Shown: positions 39,277 to 47,764 of the stretch, in pieces
How the letters are laid out: every line of letters begins with the position of its first letter
Position numbering within the stretch: position 1 is the stretch's first letter
Source of the DNA: JBAPRR01 sp049281195
GTDB taxonomy: Bacteria > Actinomycetota > Acidimicrobiia > Acidimicrobiales > CAVXTF01
Assembly: GCA_049281195.1 (NCBI GenBank)
Contig: JBAPRR010000301.1
Span: 1 to 55,205 of the forward strand
Direction of reading: 5' to 3'
DNA length: 55,205 nucleotides
Made by a program: the position numbers and the translations under genes
Notes under the pieces: generated by a model
What the model was told of the DNA's origin: nothing
Databases searched by the model: none
What the model saw: only the letters and a program-made list of their open reading frames with translations

Positions 39277-39885
39277 GTGGCCCTCGCGTACTCAGACACC
39301 GGCCTGTCAAGGGATCGGATCGACGAACCTCTCCACCGGATCACTTTCTGCGTGGTCGACGTCGAGACGACGGGCTGGGACCCGCAAACAGACGCTCTGA
39401 CCGAGGTGGCCGCGGCACGCTTCACGGCCGGCTATCCGTGTGGCACCTTTCACTCGCTGGTCGACCCCGGCATCCCGATCCCCCCGGTGGTGAGCGAACT
39501 GACCGGGATCGACGACGCCATGGTGAGGGGTGCTCCCGACCTGTCAGAAGCGCTCGCCGGGCTGACGGACCTGATCGGCGACGCGGTCGTCGTCGGGCAC
39601 AACATCGAGTTCGATCTGTCGTTCATCGATGTAGCCCGGGCGAAGTTCGCTCTTTCCCCGTTGCGAAATCCCGCTGTCGACACGCTCCATCTCGCCAGGC
39701 GGCTGGTACGTGATGACGTCCTCAACTGCAGTCTCGCCACCCTGGCGCGCAGGTTGCGCTTGGACCATCGGCCCTGTCACCGGGCCCTCGAAGATGTTTT
39801 GGCGACGGCAGACCTGTTGCACGCAATGATCGAGCGGGCCACCGGTTACGGCGTGTTCAGCTTGCGCGATCTTCTGTCGTTCTGA
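39277..39885 (+). CDS. DEDDh 3'-5' exonuclease (DnaQ-like)
   Basis: 202 residues from GTG 39277. The three exonuclease motifs are VVDVETTGWDP (Exo I), VGHNIEFDLSF (Exo II) and CHRALEDVLATADL (Exo III, with His and Asp), as in the DnaQ/PolC-type epsilon-like family. It is a stand-alone exonuclease with no polymerase or helicase domain. It is separated by only 8 bp from the divergent zinc-ribbon gene start and converges on trpD. A role in nucleic-acid turnover or proofreading is likely; the substrate (DNA or RNA) is unknown. Confidence 0.92.
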   Translation: MALAYSDTGLSRDRIDEPLHRITFCVVDVETTGWDPQTDALTEVAAARFTAGYPCGTFHSLVDPGIPIPPVVSELTGIDDAMVRGAPDLSEALAGLTDLIGDAVVVGHNIEFDLSFIDVARAKFALSPLRNPAVDTLHLARRLVRDDVLNCSLATLARRLRLDHRPCHRALEDVLATADLLHAMIERATGYGVFSLRDLLSF

Positions 39886-39899
39886 GGAACCCTCCGTGC

Positions 39900-40946
39900 T
39901 CAGGACCGGGCGGCTTCTTGTGACACGCGCGACAGATGATCGAGCACAGCGGCCGCCTTGCCGTCGTCGATGACCGACGCCGCGAGCGCCACTCCTGACT
40001 CGAGATCGGGAGCGAGTCCCCCCACCACCATCCCCGCCGCGGCGTTCAGAACCGCGATGTCGCGATGTGGACCGGCTTTCCCGGCCAGCACCTCGCGTAC
40101 CACCAATGCATTCTGCTCGGCATCGCCGCCGCGCAGATCGTCCATGGACACGGGATCGAAACCCAGATCTGTGGCGTCTACCGAATGGACAGAGACTGTT
40201 CCGTCAAGGTGGAGCTCGTGCACCGTGCTGGGTCCCGTGGTCGAAAACTCGTCCAGGCCGTCAGAACCGTGCACCACCATGGCTCTGCGGCAACCGTTGG
40301 ACATCATCACCCCGAGCATCTTCGGAGCCATGAGCGGATCGCTTACCCCGACCACCTGATGGCAGGCCCGTCCGGGATTGGCCAGCGGTCCCAGGTAGTT
40401 GAAGACCGTGGGGACCCCCAGCTCCTTGCGTACAGGACCGGCATGGCGCATCGCCGGATGAAACCGCGGGGCGAAGCAGAAGCCCATACCGACCTCCTCG
40501 ATGCATCGCTTCACTCCGTCAGGACCCAGGTCGATCACCACCCCGAGTGCTTCGAGGACGTCTGCCGACCCGGCCTGCGAAGTGGCGGCGCGATTGCCGT
40601 GCTTGCACACCTTGCCCCCGGCTCCCGCCACCACCAGGGCGGACATCGTCGACACGTTGATGGAGCTGCTGCGATCGCCGCCGGTCCCGCAGGTGTCGAT
40701 CAGGTCGCCTTCAATCTCGAGGGGCTCACCCCGTTCGAACATCGCCTCGACGAATCCCGACATCTCGTCGACGGTCTCGCCTTTGACGCGCAGGGCGGAC
40801 AGGAAGGCCGCAATGTGAACGGGAGATGTCTCGCCTCCGAATATCTGATCGAACGCCGCGGCCGCTTCTTGTCTGGTCAGGTCCTCGCGCGAGAACAAGC
40901 GGCTAAGAATCCCCGCCCATCCGCCGATCTCTTCGAACAAGCCCAT
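39900..40946 (-). CDS. trpD: Anthranilate phosphoribosyltransferase
   Basis: 348 residues. TrpD transfers phosphoribose from PRPP to anthranilate in tryptophan synthesis. Motifs: IDTCGTGGDRSSSINVSTMSALV, where the glycine-rich loop binds PRPP; KHGNRAATSQAGSADVLEALGV; and NYLGPLANPGRACHQVVGVSDP. The length is normal. No other trp gene is in the window. It begins 12 bp after the acyl-CoA dehydrogenase gene, so the two may be cotranscribed, although there is no metabolic link. A second role as a PRPP-dependent relative is possible but the GTGGD and NPLG-type motifs favour TrpD. Confidence 0.93.
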   Translation of the reverse strand: MGLFEEIGGWAGILSRLFSREDLTRQEAAAAFDQIFGGETSPVHIAAFLSALRVKGETVDEMSGFVEAMFERGEPLEIEGDLIDTCGTGGDRSSSINVSTMSALVVAGAGGKVCKHGNRAATSQAGSADVLEALGVVIDLGPDGVKRCIEEVGMGFCFAPRFHPAMRHAGPVRKELGVPTVFNYLGPLANPGRACHQVVGVSDPLMAPKMLGVMMSNGCRRAMVVHGSDGLDEFSTTGPSTVHELHLDGTVSVHSVDATDLGFDPVSMDDLRGGDAEQNALVVREVLAGKAGPHRDIAVLNAAAGMVVGGLAPDLESGVALAASVIDDGKAAAVLDHLSRVSQEAARS

Positions 40947-40958
40947 AGTTCCTACCGA

Positions 40959-42134
40959 TCAATCCCACCAGAGGTCGCCCTCCAGTACGCCGCGGCCGAC
41001 AAGTCCCAACTGAACCTGGCTGGTGCCTTCGACGATCGTCAACTGCTTTGCGTCGCGATACCACTGCTCCGTGGGGTGGTCCTCCATATACCCAGCCGCA
41101 CCGAGAAGTTGAACAGCCAGACCAGAGGCACGCACCGCCAGCTCTGTCGCGTGGTACTTCGCCGCCGACAGATAGGGTACCCACTCCTTTTGGAACTTTC
41201 CTTGATCCGCGAGCCACGCGGCTCGGTAGGTGAGAAGGCGCGCAGCTTCGATGTCGATCGCAACTTTTGCGATCTCCCATTGAATCCCTTGGAAATCGGC
41301 GATCGTCTTTCCGAAGGCTTCGCGCTGTTTTACATAGGTGGTCGCGTACATGAGCGCGCCTTCGGCCAGGCCGATCCCCCGAGCCGCGACGATGGGCCGC
41401 ATCGAGTTGAGACCGAGCATCGCCAGGCGGAACCCGCCCACCTCGCCGATCACGTTCTCGGGCGGTACGTGAACACCGTCGAGGATTAGCTCGCCCGTGT
41501 CCACCCCCTTGACACCCATCTTGTGGTCGGTGCGGCCGACGTTCACGCCTTCCCACGAGCGCTCCACCACGAAGGCTGTCACCGAGTCGTGGGCACGGCT
41601 GGCCGCATCACCGGTCTTGGCGAAGACGGTGTACCAGTCGGCCTCGCGCACTCCCGACATCCAGCACTTCGTGCCGTTCAGGATCCACCCGTCCTGGCGG
41701 TCGGGATCGGGCACCGCCTTTGTCCTCATCCCCATGACATCGGATCCGGCCTGAGGCTCCGACAGGCCGAAGGCCGCGCGCAGGCTGCCGTCGGCGATCC
41801 CCGGCAGGTACTTTCGCTTCTGTTCCTCGGAGCCCGCGATCATCACCGGCCCCGTCGGGAGCCGTGTCAAAAGCAGCATCAGCGCCGCGGCGTTGGAGTA
41901 CTTGGCGACCTCTTCGATGGCGATGGTCAGGCCGAGGATTCCAGCCCCGGACCCGCCGTACTCGGTCGGGATGCATAGACCGAGCAGGCCGGCGTCGCGA
42001 AAGACGATGAACAGGTCATCGGGGTACTGGCCGGAAGAATCGATCTGCCTGGCCCGCGGCGCCACCTTGTCTTGGGCCAGGCGTCGGACCGTCTTTTGGA
42101 GCGCAGAAAGCTCTTCGGAGAATTCGAAATCCAT
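40959..42134 (-). CDS. Acyl-CoA dehydrogenase
   Basis: 391 residues. It removes two hydrogens from acyl-CoA with FAD, passing electrons to ETF. N-terminal helical domain (1-120), middle beta domain with AFGLSEPQAGSDVMGMRTKA and MNGTKCWMSGV-type sequence, and the C-terminal helical domain with REAFGKTIADFQGIQWEIAKV and YMEDHPTEQWYRDAKQLTIVEGTSQVQL; the Glu of VEGTSQ sits where the catalytic base is in short-chain dehydrogenases. Length normal. It is followed by trpD. Chain length and substrate are not readable. Confidence 0.95.
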   Translation of the reverse strand: MDFEFSEELSALQKTVRRLAQDKVAPRARQIDSSGQYPDDLFIVFRDAGLLGLCIPTEYGGSGAGILGLTIAIEEVAKYSNAAALMLLLTRLPTGPVMIAGSEEQKRKYLPGIADGSLRAAFGLSEPQAGSDVMGMRTKAVPDPDRQDGWILNGTKCWMSGVREADWYTVFAKTGDAASRAHDSVTAFVVERSWEGVNVGRTDHKMGVKGVDTGELILDGVHVPPENVIGEVGGFRLAMLGLNSMRPIVAARGIGLAEGALMYATTYVKQREAFGKTIADFQGIQWEIAKVAIDIEAARLLTYRAAWLADQGKFQKEWVPYLSAAKYHATELAVRASGLAVQLLGAAGYMEDHPTEQWYRDAKQLTIVEGTSQVQLGLVGRGVLEGDLWWD

Positions 42135-42210
42135 CCCCGCAGGCTACAGGCGGTATCTCGGCCGCCCGGGTTGGAACGACCTGGACGCGCCCGCGCTCAG
42201 ACCAGCCGCG

Positions 42211-42459
42211 TCAAGCGGTCTTGCGACGCTGACGAAGCATCCGGCGGCGCTCCCTTTCGGTTGCTCCGCCCCAGATTCCTTCACGCTCGCGAGCAGCGAG
42301 TGCGTGCTCGAGGCACGCCTCGCGCACCGGGCACGTTGCGCAAATGGCCTTAGCAGCGCCGGCCTCTTCGTCGGTTACCGGATAGAAGATCTCCGGGTCG
42401 ACGCCTTGGCAGGACGCTCGCTTTCGCCAGCTTGCAACGTTCAGGTGGTGCGCAATCAT
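42211..42459 (-). CDS. WhiB-family iron-sulphur transcription factor
   Basis: 82 residues from ATG 42459; GAGGAA lies 9 nt upstream, and a GTG three codons earlier is possible. Four cluster-binding Cys are in place: C17 (RASCQG), C40 and C43 (AICATC) and C49 (EACLEH), then the GIWGG turn (61-65) and a basic C-terminal stretch ERERRRMLRQRRKTA, which contacts DNA. WhiB proteins bind a [4Fe-4S] cluster and partner with a principal sigma factor to sense redox state or nitric oxide. Which Whi class is unclear. Its 5' region is long (about 335 bp). Confidence 0.95.
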   Translation of the reverse strand: MIAHHLNVASWRKRASCQGVDPEIFYPVTDEEAGAAKAICATCPVREACLEHALAAREREGIWGGATERERRRMLRQRRKTA

Positions 42460-42795
42460 CGTTGTCACTTCCTCGGGTGCCGACGTGTCAGCACATCTAT
42501 CGGTTTTGGGCTTCCGCAGACCTGAGAGAAACCTGCGAGCAGGGACACTTCTCCCCGGATCAGGCACTACAGCGGAACCTGAAGTATGACCCAAAACCCC
42601 TGCAAATGTCCAGACTTTCAAATCCCACAGATCGAACAATTCAGCTTTGACCAGGCAAAACCCCAGGGTCTACCAAGCGCTGTCCGTTTCAGGCGTCACT
42701 TTCGCCACATCCGCGACAGCGCATTTCTGAGGTACCTCAAATTTTCGACAACATTGCATTCCGCATTGCCGTGCGCTGCGGTTGTGAGCCAATTG
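42460..42795. promoter_or_regulatory. Gene-free 336-bp region upstream of the WhiB gene
   Basis: No protein-like frame is found here. On the minus strand (toward whiB) there is a possible promoter: TGGACA (complement of 42607-42612) and CATACT (complement of 42583-42588), 18 bp apart, about 125 bp before the whiB start. Further up lies TGAGGTACCTCA (42728-42739), a perfect 12-bp dyad. Long 5' regions are usual for whiB genes. Nothing else stands out. Confidence 0.35.
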
Positions 42796-43428
42796 TCAAG
42801 TGCGGAGGTCGGAAATCAACTCGTTTCTCGTGGCTTCCGGGATCACCACTTCGACCTTATAGAGAGGGTGATCCGACGCGAGCACCACGGGGCCTGCCGA
42901 GAACATCTCCACCTGCTCCGCAGTCAGCTCGAACCGTATGTAATGCACCGACGCCGTCACGGCGTCACGGGTGAGCTGTTCGGCGTGGGCTTCCTCCGGC
43001 GAGCAACGCACCCAGGTGAGCTCCCCACCAGGATCCGCCCCGCCACTCGCCGATGGCGGTGCCAGGCCGAGAAGAATCGCCCGCTCGATCCCGACGAGCT
43101 TCGGCAACCATTCCCGGAGAGCCGCGTCGTCGGTCAGCTCCAGGAACAGGGTTGCGGATAGCTCGCCCGGATCGGGGATGAGCGGGTTATAGACCTTCAG
43201 CTCCTCGAGGATCTGCTCGTCGGTCACCAGTCTTTCGACGCGGGCCATCTCCTGGATCTGCCAGCGCACTGTGAGCACGTTCTCGAACACCAGGGTCATG
43301 ATGGGCCCGAGGGGCACGCGCCTCAGGCGCTTGACCCGGAAGACCTCCTCCTGAAGCGCCGGACGCTCGCGGTCGTAGGCGCGCTGATCCAGAATGTCTT
43401 CGAGACCGAGCTTCCGGACGGTCGTCAA
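42796..43428 (-). CDS. DUF3501-family protein
   Basis: 210 residues from TTG 43428, overlapping the rubrerythrin stop by 4 bp (TTGA). An ATG 25 codons earlier lies within rubrerythrin. The sequence LGLEDILDQRAYDRERPALQEEVFRVKRLRRVPLGPIMTLVFENVLTVRWQIQEMARVERL and ELKVYNPLIPDPGELSATLFLELTDD is the DUF3501 core. These genes usually accompany a rubrerythrin and an iron-sulphur oxidoreductase in oxidative-stress clusters; here the rubrerythrin is directly upstream, but the Fe-S protein is absent. The function is unknown, presumably peroxide or redox protection. Confidence 0.88.
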   Translation of the reverse strand: MTTVRKLGLEDILDQRAYDRERPALQEEVFRVKRLRRVPLGPIMTLVFENVLTVRWQIQEMARVERLVTDEQILEELKVYNPLIPDPGELSATLFLELTDDAALREWLPKLVGIERAILLGLAPPSASGGADPGGELTWVRCSPEEAHAEQLTRDAVTASVHYIRFELTAEQVEMFSAGPVVLASDHPLYKVEVVIPEATRNELISDLRT

Positions 43429-43847
43429 GAGTTGAGTGTCTTCAGTCCCTCGGTGAACCGTCCGGCGTGGCTCTTCTCCGCGCGAGCAAGCGTTTCGAGC
43501 CACTCGGCGATCTCGTCGAGACCCTCGTCACGTGCGGTGCGCGCGAAGCCCGGGTACATCTCCGTGTACTCGTAGGTCTCGCCTTCGATGGCGGACTTCA
43601 GGTTGTCCTCGGACGATCCCACGGGCACTCCGGTGACGGGGTCGCCGGTTTCGCGAAGAAAGTCGAAGTGGCCGAATGCGTGCCCGGTCTCACCCTCGGC
43701 TACCGACCGGAAAAGCGCGGCAATGTCGGGCTGGCCCTCGACGTCGGCCTTCTGCGCGAAGTACAGGTAACGACGATTCGCCTGGCTCTCGCCGGCGAAA
43801 GCGGTCTTCAGGTTCTCCTCAGTCTTGGAACCCTTCAGGTTTCCCAC
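43425..43847 (-). CDS. Rubrerythrin (short form, no rubredoxin domain)
   Basis: 140 residues from GTG 43847, with AAGGAGG upstream. A four-helix bundle with a di-iron site: E20 (AFAGESQANRRY), E53/H56 (AEGETGHA), E90 (IEGETYEY) and E124/H127 (AEKSHAGRF) fall in the expected places. Rubrerythrins reduce hydrogen peroxide to water. The C-terminal rubredoxin domain of classical rubrerythrin is missing, so an external electron donor is needed. It lies between a PerR-like regulator upstream and DUF3501 downstream, and is translationally coupled to the latter. Confidence 0.93.
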   Translation of the reverse strand: MGNLKGSKTEENLKTAFAGESQANRRYLYFAQKADVEGQPDIAALFRSVAEGETGHAFGHFDFLRETGDPVTGVPVGSSEDNLKSAIEGETYEYTEMYPGFARTARDEGLDEIAEWLETLARAEKSHAGRFTEGLKTLNS

Positions 43848-43891
43848 TGATACTTCCTCCTTGTTGTTTCTGCTGTTTTCGATTGCAGATC

Positions 43892-43928
43892 TTCTGATGG
43901 TTCAGATCTGGATGTTCTGACGGCTCAG
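43892..43928 (-). promoter_or_regulatory. Imperfect 14-bp direct repeats upstream of rubrerythrin
   Basis: TTCTGATGGTTCAG (43892-43905) and TTCTGACGGCTCAG (43915-43928) differ at two positions and are 23 bp apart. They lie in the 77-bp gap between the PerR-like gene and rubrerythrin, the second running over the regulator's stop codon. A regulatory role is possible, as is an RNA-processing or chance origin. Confidence 0.35.
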
Positions 43929-44344
43929 GGGTTGCAGTCGGAGCACACTCCGCGAAAGACAACTTCTGCTCCGCCCACATCGAACCCCTCGTCCGATCCC
44001 GGGGGGACGGACACATACGAGAAGTCGGCGTGCAGATCCCGGACCTTCCCACACCGTTTGCACACCAGATGGTGATGCGGGAGCTCGACGTTCGGGTCGA
44101 ATCGGGTGGTCCCCGTTCCGACGTCGAGCGCCTGGATCTCACCCATCGAGGCCAGCTCGTTGAGCGTCTGGTAGACGGTCTTGAGCGACATGGTCTCCAT
44201 CTCTGTGCGTGCGCGGGCATAGACGGTGTCGGCCGTGGGGTGCGTTATGTCTCCTTGGAGCACCCGGAAGATGCACTGGCGCTGGGGCGTCACCTTCCGG
44301 CCATGGGACCGGAACAGACTGGTCAGCTCCTCGGCCGTCTTCAC
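43925..44344 (-). CDS. Fur-family regulator, PerR-like
   Basis: 139 residues from GTG 44344; upstream frame extensions overlap the divergent glpD start and look non-coding. N-terminal winged helix (LFRSHGRKVTPQRQCIFRVLQ, TADTVYARARTEMETMSLKTVYQTLNELASMGEI), then the metal domain with H35, D83, HHHLVCKRCGKVRD (H90-92, C95, C98) and CSDC (C134, C137), which make a structural zinc site. His and Asp residues match those of PerR, a peroxide sensor, and the next genes are rubrerythrin and DUF3501, typical PerR targets. Fur (iron) or Zur (zinc) is the alternative. Autoregulation through a dyad at 44358-44369 is possible. Confidence 0.9.
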   Translation of the reverse strand: MKTAEELTSLFRSHGRKVTPQRQCIFRVLQGDITHPTADTVYARARTEMETMSLKTVYQTLNELASMGEIQALDVGTGTTRFDPNVELPHHHLVCKRCGKVRDLHADFSYVSVPPGSDEGFDVGGAEVVFRGVCSDCNP

Positions 44345-44357
44345 GATCCATGACCTT

Positions 44358-44369
44358 ATCGTGAACGAT
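44358..44369. promoter_or_regulatory. ATCGTGAACGAT dyad between the PerR-like gene and glpD
   Basis: A perfect inverted repeat (ATCGT-GA-ACGAT) extended weakly on both sides. It lies 13 bp upstream of the regulator's GTG and 66 bp before the glpD start in a 91-bp divergent gap. It is the best operator candidate for the Fur-family protein, though it does not closely match a published PerR box. Confidence 0.35.
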
Positions 44370-44435
44370 TGTTTGTTGACTATCGGTGTAGAAATCCACC
44401 AGGGGCGCTCGAGGGACCTGTGGCAGGCTGAGGCG

Positions 44436-46193
44436 GTGTCACCAGGTCGAACAGCCGGATCCGCCGGATCCGCAACAGCAGGGTTCCGCCGCGAAGAGGC
44501 TCTGGAACGCCTTGGCAACGAGCAATTCGACGTCCTCGTCATCGGCGGAGGCATAACCGGTTCCGGTGTGGCGCTCGACGCGGCCTCGCGCGGGCTTTCC
44601 ACCGCCCTGGTCGAGCGACACGACTTCGCTTCGGGGACATCCTCCAAGTCCTCGAAGATGGTCCACGGCGGCCTCAGGTACCTGCAGCAGAGGGACTTCA
44701 GGCTCGTCTACGAGGCGCTCCACGAGCGGCAGATACTGCTTCAGAACGCTCCGCATCTGGTCGCCCCGCTCCCGTTTCTGATCCCTCTTTTCGGGCGCGA
44801 CGGCGTGGTTAACAAGACCGTGGCGCGCACCTATTCGACGGCGCTGTGGCTCTACGACATAACGGGCGGGCTGCGGATCGGTAAAAAGCACAAGAGGATC
44901 AGCAAGTCCGAGGCTCTCTCACACATTCCTACGTTGAACGCCGATCGTCTTGTGGCCGCGTTCATCTACTACGACGCCAGGGCCGACGACGCTCGTCTCA
45001 CCCTTTCCGTGGCCCGAACCGCGGCCGTCAACTACAGAGCCGCGGTGGCCAATTACGCCGAGGTGAGAGGGCTGGCCAGAAATGCCGGCGGCAATCGGGT
45101 GACCGGTGCGAACGTGCGCGCGTGGACGCCGGAGAACGGAGTTGGTTCGTTCACCGACATCGAGGTGAAGGCCACCGTCGTCATAAACGCCACCGGCGTG
45201 TGGGCCGACGATGTGCGCGCCCTCGACGAAAAGACCCACCCCCATTCGCTGAAACCGGCCAAAGGTATCCACGTGACGGTGCCGCGAAGCCGCCTGCCGG
45301 CCGACGTGGCCGCGGTGATCCCCGTAAGGCAGGACCGCCGGTCGATATTCGTCGTGCCGTGGCCCGACGGGGACGACGTCTATCTCGGGACGACCGACAC
45401 CGCGTGGGACGGCTCGCTCGACGACCCCGCCTGCACCCCCGACGATGTTGACTATCTCCTCGATGCCGCGAACGCAGTGACCACCAGCGCGCTCGGACGG
45501 TCCGATGTGACGGGACTGTGGGCCGGGTTGCGTCCGCTTCTGGCGCCGGCAGACCGTCACGTGAGCGAGCGCACCGCCGATCTGTCACGCCGGCACACGG
45601 TGCACACCTCTGACGACGGAGTGGTCACGGTGACCGGTGGCAAGCTCACCACCTACCGGCTGATGGCCGAGCAGACGGTCGATCAAGCAGCAAAGCTTCT
45701 CCCGAACGCCACCCCCGGTTCCAGGACCAAAAGGTTGAAGATCATCGGTGCACCCGCTTCCGGAAACGACATCTCGCAACTCGCAGGACCTGGTGCGGAC
45801 AAGCGTTACGGACTCGACGCGGACACTCTCGCCGCACTGGTGAGACGTCACGGCACGGAAACGCCGAGCGTCCTCGAGTTGTCCACTTCGGGCGACGGCC
45901 TTCTCGAACCCCTCGTAGAGGGACTGCCGTACCTGAAAGTAGAGACGGTATGGGCGGCACAACACGAGATGGCGATCACCGTGGACGACGTGCTGGCGCG
46001 AAGGACCAGGACGGTGCTCAGAAAAGCGCAGGGCGCCGCCTCCGTATCGGGCGAGGTGGCCTCGATGCTCTCGGCCCAACTCGGTCGCGACGAGGTGGAG
46101 ATGCAGGCCGAGGCGCGGACCTTCTCGTACGACACAGAACGCGATCTGGAACGCGCCGGACTCCCCGAAGAGACAGAAAAGAGCGCCAGTTGA
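44436..46193 (+). CDS. glpD: Glycerol-3-phosphate dehydrogenase (FAD, respiratory)
   Basis: 585 residues from GTG 44436, 4 nt after GAGGC-like; a longer frame upstream overlaps the regulator gene and is not protein-like. GlpD oxidises glycerol-3-phosphate to dihydroxyacetone phosphate and passes electrons to quinone. FAD motif VLVIGGGITGSGVALDAASRG (33-53), FASGTSSKSSKMVHGGLRYL, HVTVPRSRLP, IFVVPWPDGDDVYLGTTDT, VTVTGGKLTTYRLMAE (C-terminal FAD/active site). The stop overlaps the next gene's TTG by 4 bp (TTGA), so translation is coupled. DHAP made here could feed the next enzyme, an alkyl-DHAP-synthase-like protein. In mycobacteria a similar glpD-flavoprotein adjacency exists. Confidence 0.96.
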   Translation: MSPGRTAGSAGSATAGFRREEALERLGNEQFDVLVIGGGITGSGVALDAASRGLSTALVERHDFASGTSSKSSKMVHGGLRYLQQRDFRLVYEALHERQILLQNAPHLVAPLPFLIPLFGRDGVVNKTVARTYSTALWLYDITGGLRIGKKHKRISKSEALSHIPTLNADRLVAAFIYYDARADDARLTLSVARTAAVNYRAAVANYAEVRGLARNAGGNRVTGANVRAWTPENGVGSFTDIEVKATVVINATGVWADDVRALDEKTHPHSLKPAKGIHVTVPRSRLPADVAAVIPVRQDRRSIFVVPWPDGDDVYLGTTDTAWDGSLDDPACTPDDVDYLLDAANAVTTSALGRSDVTGLWAGLRPLLAPADRHVSERTADLSRRHTVHTSDDGVVTVTGGKLTTYRLMAEQTVDQAAKLLPNATPGSRTKRLKIIGAPASGNDISQLAGPGADKRYGLDADTLAALVRRHGTETPSVLELSTSGDGLLEPLVEGLPYLKVETVWAAQHEMAITVDDVLARRTRTVLRKAQGAASVSGEVASMLSAQLGRDEVEMQAEARTFSYDTERDLERAGLPEETEKSAS

Positions 46194-47755
46194 CCCGCCC
46201 CACGCCGGTAACGCCTGTGGTCACCGGAGACGATCAGGTGGCGCACGATCGCCTACCGGGTCCCCACGTGAAGGTGGACGACGCGTTGTTGGAGCGGTTG
46301 CGCGGCGCATGTGCCGAGGTGTCCATCAACGACGCGGATCGCACAGAAGCCGGACGCGACTGGTGGCCGATCGCCATCGGCTGGGCCAACCGTGGGGCCG
46401 TTGCCTCCCGTCCCGCCGCGATAGCAAAGCCGGGGTCGGTAGCCGAGGTCGCAGCCGTCCTGGCGTGCTGCAACGAGGCTCGGGTGCCGGTGACCGCGGC
46501 GGCAGGAAGATCGGGTGTGTGCGGTTCGAGCATCCCGGTGTTCGGTGGGGTCAGCCTCGACATGACCGGGATCGAGGGTGTCACCGACATCGATACGACC
46601 TCGCTTGTGTGCGACGTGAACGCGGGCACGTTCGGCCCGGACCTGGAGAGGACCCTCGGCGGATCACAGGTGACGCTCGGGCATTGGCCGCAGTCGATGG
46701 ACCTGTCGACGGTGGGCGGATGGATCGCGTGCCGAGGAGCGGGCCAGTACTCGACGCGCTACGGGAAGATCGAGGACATGGTCGTCGGCCTCGAGGTGGT
46801 GCTGGCCGACGGCAGCCGGCTTCGCACCGGGGGCATGGCACCGAGAGCAGCGGTCGGTCCCGATCTGAATGAACTGTTCGTGGGCTCGGAGGGGACGCTC
46901 GGAGTCGTGGTGAGCTCGCGGCTCAGGTTGCACCCGACCGCCCCGGCGCAGGATCGGCGGGCATGGGGATTCGCGTCGAAGGGCCGGAACGAAGCCGACA
47001 ACGAAAGAGCCTTCACCGCCGGGCTCGAGGTCTGCCGGCGGATCCTTCGCCGCGGCGCCACTCCTGCTGTTCTGCGGCTCTACGACCCCACCGAGTCGCA
47101 GCGGAACTTCGCAGATGGCGACCACGCCGTGCTCATCGTGCTCGACGAAGCGGATCCACTTCTGCTCAGAGCGACGATGGAGATCGTGGACGACGAATGC
47201 CGCACAGCCGGCGCGGATGTGCTCGACGCGGAGCTGGTGGAACGATGGCTCGGTCACAGAAACGACGTCTCGGCGCTCGCGCCTCTGTACAAGGCGGGCA
47301 TAGTCGTCGACACGGTCGAGATCGCCGGCAAGTGGGCGACGCTCCCCGGTCTTTACACCGCGTGCATCGAAGCGCTGACGAATGTGGAGGGAACGCTCGC
47401 GGCCTCTGCACATCAGTCACACTCGTACACCGACGGGGCGTGCATCTACCTGACTTTCGCCGGACGCATGCCAGAAGACCCCCAGAAAGACCCCACCAGC
47501 GACGAGCACAACGCGTGGGCGGAGCGGTATTACAACGCGGCGTGGGAGTCGGTCATGGACGCGGTGATCACCTCGGGCGCCGCGATAAGTCACCATCACG
47601 GGATAGGCCTCAACAGATCGCGATTCATGGAAGCCTCCCTCGGTTCCGGCTCACACCTCATCGAGAAATTGAAAAGTGCCCTCGACCCTCGGGGCATCCT
47701 CAACCCGGGCAAGCTCGGAATCCCGTCGCAGTTCGGCCAAGTCGGCTGGCCCTGA
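46190..47755 (+). CDS. FAD-binding oxidase resembling alkylglycerone-phosphate (alkyl-DHAP) synthase
   Basis: 521 residues from TTG 46190; a GTG nine codons later (46217) is possible. PCMH-type FAD domain (about 73-245): SRPAAIAKPGSVAEVAAVLACC, STVGGWIACRGAGQYSTRYGKIEDMVVGLEVVLADG, GSEGTLGVVVS. The C-terminal cap has AVLRLYD (R297 region), SHSYTDGACIYLTF (Y413) and GAAISHHHGIG with H468-H470, then LDPRGILNPGKLG. Human AGPS, which exchanges an acyl for an alkyl chain on acyl-DHAP to make ether lipid precursors, carries the same Tyr and HHH motif. It sits between glpD and an FGGY kinase, coupled to glpD. Related bacterial proteins may instead be glycolate/lactate oxidases, but the HHH-G motif favours the AGPS branch. 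Confidence 0.85.
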   Translation: MTRPTPVTPVVTGDDQVAHDRLPGPHVKVDDALLERLRGACAEVSINDADRTEAGRDWWPIAIGWANRGAVASRPAAIAKPGSVAEVAAVLACCNEARVPVTAAAGRSGVCGSSIPVFGGVSLDMTGIEGVTDIDTTSLVCDVNAGTFGPDLERTLGGSQVTLGHWPQSMDLSTVGGWIACRGAGQYSTRYGKIEDMVVGLEVVLADGSRLRTGGMAPRAAVGPDLNELFVGSEGTLGVVVSSRLRLHPTAPAQDRRAWGFASKGRNEADNERAFTAGLEVCRRILRRGATPAVLRLYDPTESQRNFADGDHAVLIVLDEADPLLLRATMEIVDDECRTAGADVLDAELVERWLGHRNDVSALAPLYKAGIVVDTVEIAGKWATLPGLYTACIEALTNVEGTLAASAHQSHSYTDGACIYLTFAGRMPEDPQKDPTSDEHNAWAERYYNAAWESVMDAVITSGAAISHHHGIGLNRSRFMEASLGSGSHLIEKLKSALDPRGILNPGKLGIPSQFGQVGWP

Positions 47756-47764
47756 TCCGGTTCG

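Noticed and set aside
40065..41489. 474-codon open frame antisense to trpD and the acyl-CoA dehydrogenase
   Set aside because: Spans the junction of two certain genes on the other strand; no protein motif.
44226..44435. N-terminal extension of glpD from an upstream ATG
   Set aside because: It runs through the Fur-family gene on the opposite strand and is not GlpD-like; GTG 44436 gives the usual 585 residues.
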